Source of the DNA: Chryseobacterium sp.
GTDB taxonomy: Bacteria; Bacteroidota; Bacteroidia; Flavobacteriales; Weeksellaceae
DNA length: 54,807 bases
Assembly (NCBI GenBank): GCA_003248755.1
Contig: QFQW01000016.1
Span: 1-54,807, forward strand
Reading direction: 5' to 3'
Shown: in pieces, positions 49,759-54,807 of the stretch
How the letters are laid out: each line of letters begins with the position of its first letter
How positions within the stretch are numbered: position 1 is the first letter of the stretch
Notes under the pieces: model-generated
What the model was told of the DNA's origin: nothing
Databases searched by the model: none
Seen by the model: the letters and a program-made list of their open reading frames with translations, nothing else
Made by a program: the position numbers and the translations under genes

Positions 49759-49790
49759 AAAAGCCTTCAGACCACAATCTGAAGGCTTTT
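49759..49790 (-). terminator. Terminator of asnS
   Basis: Perfect 13-base-pair stem (49759-49771 with 49778-49790), 6-base loop and a T run on the plus-strand side; it stands between asnS and rpoN. Confidence 0.85.
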
Positions 49791-49811
49791 TATTCTAATT
49801 TATCTTTTATC

Positions 49812-51260
49812 TTAAAATTCTGCGTTTTTCGGGGTTCTTGGGAAAGGAATCACGTCTCTAATGTTGGTCATTCCCGTTACGAAAAGCACTAATCTTTCTA
49901 ATCCTAAACCAAATCCAGCGTGTGGAACAGAACCGAACTTTCTAGTGTCAAGATACCACCAAAGTTCGTGTTCGTCAACATGCATTTCTGCCATTTTTGT
50001 TTTCAGAACATCCAGTCTTGCTTCTCTTTCAGAACCACCAATGATTTCTCCGATTCCAGGGAAAAGAACATCCATTGCCGCAACAGTTTTGTTATCATCG
50101 TTCAGTTTCATATAGAAAGCCTTGATTTCTTTCGGATAATCGAAAAGTACAACAGGACTTTCGAAATGTTTCTCTACTAAGAATCTTTCATGCTCAGATT
50201 GTAAATCTGTTCCCCATTTCTCAACAGGATAAACGAATTTTCCTTTTTTATTTTCTTTAGAATTCAGCAAGATTTCAATCGCTTCTGTATAAGAAACTCT
50301 CTTGAATCTTTTAGCAATCACATTTTCCAGTTTTTCGATAAGACCTTCTTTTGCTCTTTCTTTTTCTGGTTTTGATTTTTGTTCTTCTGCAAAACGTTTA
50401 TCAAGGAAATCTAAATCATCTTTGCAATTATCAAGAACATATTTAATCACATATTTCAAGAAATCTTCCGCCAAATCGATGTTATCTTCCAAGTTATTGA
50501 AAGCAACTTCCGGCTCAATCATCCAGAACTCAGCCAAGTGACGAGTCGTGTTTGAGTTTTCTGCACGGAAAGTTGGACCGAAAGTATAAATTCTCCCCAA
50601 TCCCATCGCAGCAGTTTCTCCTTCCAATTGTCCGGAAACGGTCAGGTTGGTTTTTTTACCAAAGAAGTCTTGAGAAAAATCGATTTCTCCTTCTTCTGTT
50701 TTTGGAATATTATCGAGGTCAAAGTTGGTTACGCCGAACATTTCACCTGCGCCTTCTGCATCAGCTCCCGTAATTACCGGCGTGTTGATGTAGAAAAACT
50801 GATTTTGATTGAAGAAAGAATGAATCGCAAAACTCACTGTGTGACGTACTCTGAAAACAGCTCCAAACAAGTTGGTTCTGAATCTCAAATGTGCCTGCTC
50901 TCTCAAAGTTTCCAATGAGTGTTTTTTCGGCTGAAGAATGGTTTTGTCTCGGTCTTCTGTAAAGTTATCTCCTAAAATAGTGATTTTTTTGGCTACAATC
51001 TCTACAGCTTGTCCCGCTCCTTGACTTTCTACAACTTCGCCAACAATTTTCAGAGAAGAAGCTGTGCTTATTTTATTTATGATTTGTTCGTCAAAATTTT
51101 CAAAATCAACAACGATTTGCAAATTATTAATCGTAGAACCATCATTAAGCGCAATAAAGCGATTTGCGCGGAACGTTCTTACCCAGCCTTGCACGGTAAT
51201 GTCATGATGTAATACTTTTTTGTAATCTGCCAATAGGTCTTTAATCGTTTGTCTTTTCAT
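49812..51260 (-). CDS. asnS: Asparaginyl-tRNA synthetase
   Basis: A 482-residue class IIb enzyme. An N-terminal OB fold (VQGWVRTFRANRFIALNDGS) binds the anticodon; the catalytic core has motif 2 (FRAENSNTTRHLAEFWMIEPE) and motif 3 (GLGLERLVLFVTG). TPVITGADAEGAGEMF precedes it. ATG 51260 is chosen; the frame is open 16 codons more but a -7 promoter box at 51306-51313 shows that this part is untranscribed. Full length. Confidence 0.97.
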   Translation of the reverse strand: MKRQTIKDLLADYKKVLHHDITVQGWVRTFRANRFIALNDGSTINNLQIVVDFENFDEQIINKISTASSLKIVGEVVESQGAGQAVEIVAKKITILGDNFTEDRDKTILQPKKHSLETLREQAHLRFRTNLFGAVFRVRHTVSFAIHSFFNQNQFFYINTPVITGADAEGAGEMFGVTNFDLDNIPKTEEGEIDFSQDFFGKKTNLTVSGQLEGETAAMGLGRIYTFGPTFRAENSNTTRHLAEFWMIEPEVAFNNLEDNIDLAEDFLKYVIKYVLDNCKDDLDFLDKRFAEEQKSKPEKERAKEGLIEKLENVIAKRFKRVSYTEAIEILLNSKENKKGKFVYPVEKWGTDLQSEHERFLVEKHFESPVVLFDYPKEIKAFYMKLNDDNKTVAAMDVLFPGIGEIIGGSEREARLDVLKTKMAEMHVDEHELWWYLDTRKFGSVPHAGFGLGLERLVLFVTGMTNIRDVIPFPRTPKNAEF

Positions 51261-51305
51261 TTTAGTAAAACTTTTGTGAAGTTTCTGTTTTAAAATTAAT
51301 GAGTG

Positions 51306-51313
51306 CAAATTTA
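51306..51313 (-). promoter_or_regulatory. -7 box of asnS
   Basis: On the minus strand TAAATTTG (followed by CA), exact to TAnnTTTG, 46 bases before ATG 51260. Confidence 0.5.
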
Positions 51314-51506
51314 CAAAAAAACGAAAGAAGTTTCTTTTAAATAATCCGGAATTTTTAATTCAGAACCGATTATAAAAGGATAGTGAATTTTAATAGTTTA
51401 TATAGCTTTTTTTAACTGACATTAACTGTAGGTTGGAACTGTTTTGGCTGCTATTGCAGCATCGTAGAATAATCTACACAATAATACTGTTTAATATTTT
51501 AATATT

Positions 51507-52910
51507 ATGACAACACAAGTTAAAAATTCATCTATTAAAACCGTGAATCCGTTTAATAATGAAATCGTAAAAGAGTTCGAAGCAATGAGTTCTGAACAAG
51601 TTGCAAAAATTATTGATAAAGCTGATGAAGCTTTTAAATTCTGGAGGAATACATCTTTTGAAAAAAGAGCCGAAGTTATCCATAAAGTGGCTTCTATTAT
51701 GAGAAATCGTAAAGAGGAGCTGGGAAAATTGGCAACTTTGGAAATGGGTAAACTTTTGACAGAAAGCATTTACGAGGTAGAACTTTCTGCAGATATTTTC
51801 GATTATTATGCTGACAAAGCTTCGGAATTCCTTGCAGACCATCCTTTGGATGTGAAATATGGTGACGCATTTTTAAGCTATGAACCTATTGGAGTTATCT
51901 TGAGTGTTCAGCCTTGGAACTTTCCTTACTATCAGATTACAAGGTCTGCAGCAGCGCATCTTATGGCTGGTAACACAATGGTTTTGAAACATGCGTCCAA
52001 TGTTCCACAATGTGCTCAGATTATGGAAGATATTTTCAAAGAAGCTGGGCTTCCTGATGGGGTTTATACTAATTTGTTTGTAGCAGGGAAAGATATTGAA
52101 CCAATTGTTTCTAATCCTAAGATTGCCGGCATTACTTTGACGGGGTCTAAACCTGCAGGAGCAAGTATTGCAGCAGCAGCTGGTTCTCAAGTGAAAAAGT
52201 CAACTTTGGAACTAGGGGGTAGTGACCCTTTTATAGTTTTGGATGATGCAAATATTGATGAAGCGGTAGAAGTGGCAGTTGCCGGTAGAATGTGGAATGC
52301 AGGGCAAGTTTGTGTTTCTCCAAAAAGAGTGATTGTCCCTTCCAGTAAATATGATGAATTTTTGACTAAAACCAAAGATGCTTTTGCAAAATTGAAAGTA
52401 GGAAATCCATTAGACAGAGATACGACAGTTGCTCCTTTGAGTTCTGAAAAAGCTGCACAAGATGTTGTTGCGCAAGTTCAAAAAGCAGCAGAACAGGGTG
52501 CACACATAGTTTTGGGAGGGAAAAGAGTTGATAGAGCCGGGGCGTTTGTAGAGCCAACTTTGATAACAGACATTACTCCGAAAATGGACGCTTATTTCGA
52601 AGAGATTTTTGGTCCTGTGTTTATGCTTTACAAATATGACAATATTGATGAAGCGATAGATATTGCTAATGCGACAGAATTTGGTTTGGGAGGAACAGTT
52701 TTTGCAAAAGATACAACAAAAGCAATAGAGGTTGCCAGAAAAATTGATACAGGAATGGTCTATATCAATCACGTGACAGGTATTGCTCCGGAACTTCCAT
52801 TTGGTGGAACCAAAAATTCCGGCTATGGTAGAGAGCAATCTCCAGCAGGAATTTATGAATTTGTAAATGCTAAATTAATTAGGACCACAACTCCAGATAA
52901 AAATTATTAA
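51507..52910 (+). CDS. NAD(P)-dependent succinate-semialdehyde dehydrogenase-like
   Basis: A 467-residue aldehyde dehydrogenase. Catalytic Cys269 is in AGQVCVSPKR, general base Glu235 in TLELGGSDP, and Asn138 in PWNFPYY forms the oxyanion hole; the cofactor segment LTGSKPAGAS and EEIFGPV follow the family. Length and motifs fit the Sad/YneI/GabD branch, which oxidises succinate semialdehyde to succinate in GABA breakdown. Substrate is inferred. It is a single gene with a strong terminator. Confidence 0.88.
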   Translation: MTTQVKNSSIKTVNPFNNEIVKEFEAMSSEQVAKIIDKADEAFKFWRNTSFEKRAEVIHKVASIMRNRKEELGKLATLEMGKLLTESIYEVELSADIFDYYADKASEFLADHPLDVKYGDAFLSYEPIGVILSVQPWNFPYYQITRSAAAHLMAGNTMVLKHASNVPQCAQIMEDIFKEAGLPDGVYTNLFVAGKDIEPIVSNPKIAGITLTGSKPAGASIAAAAGSQVKKSTLELGGSDPFIVLDDANIDEAVEVAVAGRMWNAGQVCVSPKRVIVPSSKYDEFLTKTKDAFAKLKVGNPLDRDTTVAPLSSEKAAQDVVAQVQKAAEQGAHIVLGGKRVDRAGAFVEPTLITDITPKMDAYFEEIFGPVFMLYKYDNIDEAIDIANATEFGLGGTVFAKDTTKAIEVARKIDTGMVYINHVTGIAPELPFGGTKNSGYGREQSPAGIYEFVNAKLIRTTTPDKNY

Positions 52911-52941
52911 AATAAAAAGTAAACTTGCTAATCAAGATATA

Positions 52942-52970
52942 AAACTGTCACAGATTTTTTGTGACAGTTT
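52942..52970. terminator. Bidirectional terminator after the dehydrogenase gene
   Basis: AAACTGTCAC (52942-52951) pairs with GTGACAGTTT (52961-52970), 9-base loop and T run. Confidence 0.85.
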
Positions 52971-52976
52971 TTTTAT

Positions 52977-53576
52977 TCAATTAAAAAGGGTGGTTTTTGT
53001 TCTTATTTTGCCATTTCTGATTTTCCAGGCGTGAAAAGAACTCGGAACATCGAATTGCCATTTTGGTAAAATTAAGATGATTAAAATAACATCAATATGA
53101 GAAATCAATCCGAGAATAAGACATAAATAAAATGCCCAATTTGCCATGCTGAAGCCTATTAGAAATGTGAAAGCAATTAGCAAACTCAATCCCCAAAGTT
53201 TGGAAAGCCAAGCGTGCGTACAAGTTTCTTTCCCGAATTTCCAAAAACTGATAATGTAGCACAAAGCTTCCATCCCAAAAATCAGAGAAATGCTTTTCCA
53301 ATGGTCTTTGATTATTTCAGAATTCAGCCAATACGTTGCAAATCCGATGGCTAGCCAAAAAACTAAATCAGTTTGACTGTCTAATCTTCTCAATTTTTCG
53401 GATGATACGCCAACTTTGCGCGCAATGATTCCGTCAAAAATATCGGTTAATAATCCGAAATACATTAAGATTAGAATCGGAGTTCTTGATTTTTCTCCGA
53501 TAAAATAGCCTAAGTAAAGAATGGCGATTGCAGAGATAAATCGTAAAAGAATTAATAGATATGGGATTGTTTTCAT
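52977..53576 (-). CDS. CDP-alcohol phosphatidyltransferase family protein
   Basis: A 199-residue membrane protein with about five to six transmembrane helices and the CDP-OH motif DG-x2-AR-x8-x-x3-D-x3-D (DIFDGIIARKVGVSSEKLRRLDSQTD). The usual Gly before the third block is Leu; the four Asp are kept. It should transfer a phosphatidyl group to an alcohol in lipid synthesis; substrate unknown. It is a single minus-strand gene followed by the two outer surface-type genes upstream. Confidence 0.85.
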   Translation of the reverse strand: MKTIPYLLILLRFISAIAILYLGYFIGEKSRTPILILMYFGLLTDIFDGIIARKVGVSSEKLRRLDSQTDLVFWLAIGFATYWLNSEIIKDHWKSISLIFGMEALCYIISFWKFGKETCTHAWLSKLWGLSLLIAFTFLIGFSMANWAFYLCLILGLISHIDVILIILILPKWQFDVPSSFHAWKIRNGKIRTKTTLFN

Positions 53577-53587
53577 TTGAATGAGAT

Positions 53588-54208
53588 TTAAAGTTTTATA
53601 GAAATTGTGGTTTCCGCAGAAAATACATTGAATTGATTCGGAACGGTTGTTTTATACCAAAGTTTGTAAGGCGTGACGCTGGCTTTGATTCCAAATCCAA
53701 TATTTTTCTTCCAGATTCTTAATCCTTGTCCGAATTGCAAAGTTGAAATAGATTCTGCATCGATGATGATTTGAGTAGTGTTTTCATTTTCGGGTTCGCG
53801 GATTGGTTCGTCCGGAATTCCGGTTCCGTCAACAAACAGCGTATTGAATGTCAATTCGCTTATCCATTCGATTTTTTGATTTTTGATTGAAAATTCTTTT
53901 ATGAGTCTTCCTCCAAGATTGAAAATATATCCTTTGGATTCGATTTTATAATAATTTCCATTTTTTCCATAATCGAAATTATAAATTGTTGCACCTGATT
54001 TGACATTCCCACCTAATTCCAATCTTGCATCCATTTCTGCAGGATATCGATACCAAAAGCCAAAAGCAATTGCGGGATTCTGTTTTGTGATTTTGGATGA
54101 GTTATCAGAAATAATCCCTAATTCGAAAATGATTTTATAATCTTTGCTTTCTGTCTGAGTTTGAGCATTCATTAAAATTATTCCTAAGAAAATAAATAGC
54201 AGTTTCAT
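53588..54208 (-). CDS. Exported beta-rich protein, probably outer membrane
   Basis: A 206-residue protein with a signal peptide (1-15, LMNAQ) and alternating polar/aromatic strands (AIAFGFWYRYPAEMDARLELGG, YIFNLGGRLIKEF, FGQGLRIWKKNIGFGIKASV) ending in a C-terminal hydrophobic strand (ETTISIKL), suggesting a small beta-barrel. No family recognised. It is 5 bases downstream of the GLQIG-repeat gene and forms an operon with it, and precedes the phosphatidyltransferase gene by 12 bases. Confidence 0.7.
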   Translation of the reverse strand: MKLLFIFLGIILMNAQTQTESKDYKIIFELGIISDNSSKITKQNPAIAFGFWYRYPAEMDARLELGGNVKSGATIYNFDYGKNGNYYKIESKGYIFNLGGRLIKEFSIKNQKIEWISELTFNTLFVDGTGIPDEPIREPENENTTQIIIDAESISTLQFGQGLRIWKKNIGFGIKASVTPYKLWYKTTVPNQFNVFSAETTISIKL

Positions 54209-54212
54209 CGTT

Positions 54213-54807
54213 TTAGAAATTTAGGATTGGCATTGTTCGTTTAGAATTTTTGTTCCAGAAACCGATTTGAAAATTTTTGCCTTTGGTGTTTTTATTAATT
54301 AATCCGATTTGGACGCCTTTCATATTTTCAGTTTGGTTGACGATTCCTATTTGAAGTCCTTTGAAGTCGTTGATATCATTGAGGGCGGAAATGGAAATAC
54401 CTCTTCCTTTTTTGGCTGAGTTTCCGAAACAAGAAAAATAAAAACCATTCAAATTTTCTACATAAGTCCCAAAGAATGTAAAGGATGCACCGTTCATTTG
54501 TCTTCCGTAGTTATAAATAGAGATATTGAGTCCATTGTGGCTTGTGTTTTTTAAAAAACCTGCTATTGATAAATTGATGCCATTTACAATGGATGTTTCT
54601 CTGTTTTCTGACCTGTCAGGTTTGTAAAAGCAAATCCAAATAATCCCCAAAGGATTAATTTCAATATTAAATCCGTTTACAACTTTAGGATTTATGACTT
54701 TCTGGTTTGACATAGATTCATAAACCTCATCCAATCCTAATCCTATTGCAAGACCATTTACTTTAAGGTTTTTTTGTGAAAGTGGAGTTAGCGCAATTAA
54801 ACGTGTT
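54213..54807 (-). CDS. GLQIG-repeat surface protein (LA_2272-like), 5' end missing
   Basis: At least 198 residues; the frame is open to the window edge (reads TRLIALTPLSQKNLKVNG before LAIGLGLDEVYES), so the real start lies outside. It carries the repeats GLQIGIVN, GVQIGLIN and FQIGFWN and upstream GLNISIYN, typical of LA_2272-type repeat proteins that form flat beta structures in the outer membrane. The first Met in the translation is a TTG-derived artefact. Function unknown; probably first gene of an operon with the exported beta-rich protein. Confidence 0.7.
   Translation of the reverse strand, partial: TRLIALTPLSQKNLKVNGLAIGLGLDEVYESMSNQKVINPKVVNGFNIEINPLGIIWICFYKPDRSENRETSIVNGINLSIAGFLKNTSHNGLNISIYNYGRQMNGASFTFFGTYVENLNGFYFSCFGNSAKKGRGISISALNDINDFKGLQIGIVNQTENMKGVQIGLINKNTKGKNFQIGFWNKNSKRTMPILNF

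Noticed and set aside
51261..51308. Upstream start of asnS
   Set aside because: A -7 promoter box lies at 51306-51313, so this part is unlikely to be in the transcript, and the MKRQTIKDLL start fits the family.
1..54807. CRISPR array or rRNA operon
   Set aside because: No regularly spaced 25-40-base repeats and no conserved rRNA stretches were found.

Overview
The window looks like a low-GC member of the Bacteroidota, family Weeksellaceae (Chryseobacterium/Epilithonimonas-like). Reasons: proteins with Por/T9SS C-terminal sorting domains, TAnnTTTG -7 promoter boxes, few Shine-Dalgarno sequences, many lipoproteins with S-C lipoboxes, a GldL-like small membrane protein, and housekeeping proteins (ClpX, GreA, ClpB, RpoN, AsnS, LptB) of Flavobacteriia type. 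No search was run, so the genus is an inference.

Positions 1 to about 18,530 form the right part of an integrated mobile element that ends beside a tRNA-Met gene (18531-18604, minus strand, its 3' end facing the element). The element carries a MobF relaxase with a RecD-like helicase (10676-13357), a candidate oriT with three repeats of CTAAGCAGTGC type (13472-13563), a four-helix membrane protein plus a soluble VirD4/TraG-type coupling ATPase (13570-15937), two small paralogous proteins on either side of a divergent gene (15961-16981), and an excisionase-like HTH protein (16984-17253). No integrase and no type IV secretion channel genes are visible, so in this window it looks mobilisable rather than self-conjugative; the left end lies outside. 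Its relaxase/coupling block is clearly richer in GC than the chromosome.

Cargo of the element: a DUF3892 protein; a DUF6876 protein with a strong Shine-Dalgarno; a four-gene plus-strand cluster (1243-5590) of two secreted transglutaminase-fold paralogues, a very short RHS-core protein with an AT-rich JAB-like toxin tip, and an overlapping lipoprotein that is the likely immunity protein; a T9SS-sorted RCC1-repeat surface protein; an XRE regulator; and two pairs of unrecognised coiled-coil, membrane or lipoprotein genes (7600-10128). The 1243-5590 cluster is the best candidate for an undescribed system: a polymorphic toxin without its usual YD-repeat shell, possibly helped by the two cysteine-protease-like partners.

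Positions 18,651-54,807 are chromosomal: a TlpA-like thioredoxin, T9SS substrates, clpX, a HIT protein, greA, dtd, arginine decarboxylase, thiamine pyrophosphokinase, cobalamin adenosyltransferase, an ABC exporter with a WYL regulator, a DinB protein, lptB, a TrmH-type rRNA methylase, an FKBP lipoprotein, clpB, a TPR-AraC regulator, paaG-paaI, a cluster of membrane proteins with a small winged-helix regulator, a phosphoesterase, a DUF4173 protein, rpoN, asnS, a succinate-semialdehyde dehydrogenase, a CDP-alcohol phosphatidyltransferase and two surface-type proteins.

Small-scale rearrangements mark the chromosome: the 3' end of clpB plus its terminator is duplicated on both sides of a lipoprotein gene (35131-36320); a four-helix-bundle gene bounded by 23-bp inverted repeats sits inside a regulator cluster (44172-44623); REP-like and tandem repeats precede the rRNA methylase gene; and a decayed small secreted-protein gene lies at 34157-34350. 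A palindrome ACTTTG-TAATT-CAAAGT is repeated before genes around the winged-helix regulator and is a candidate operator.
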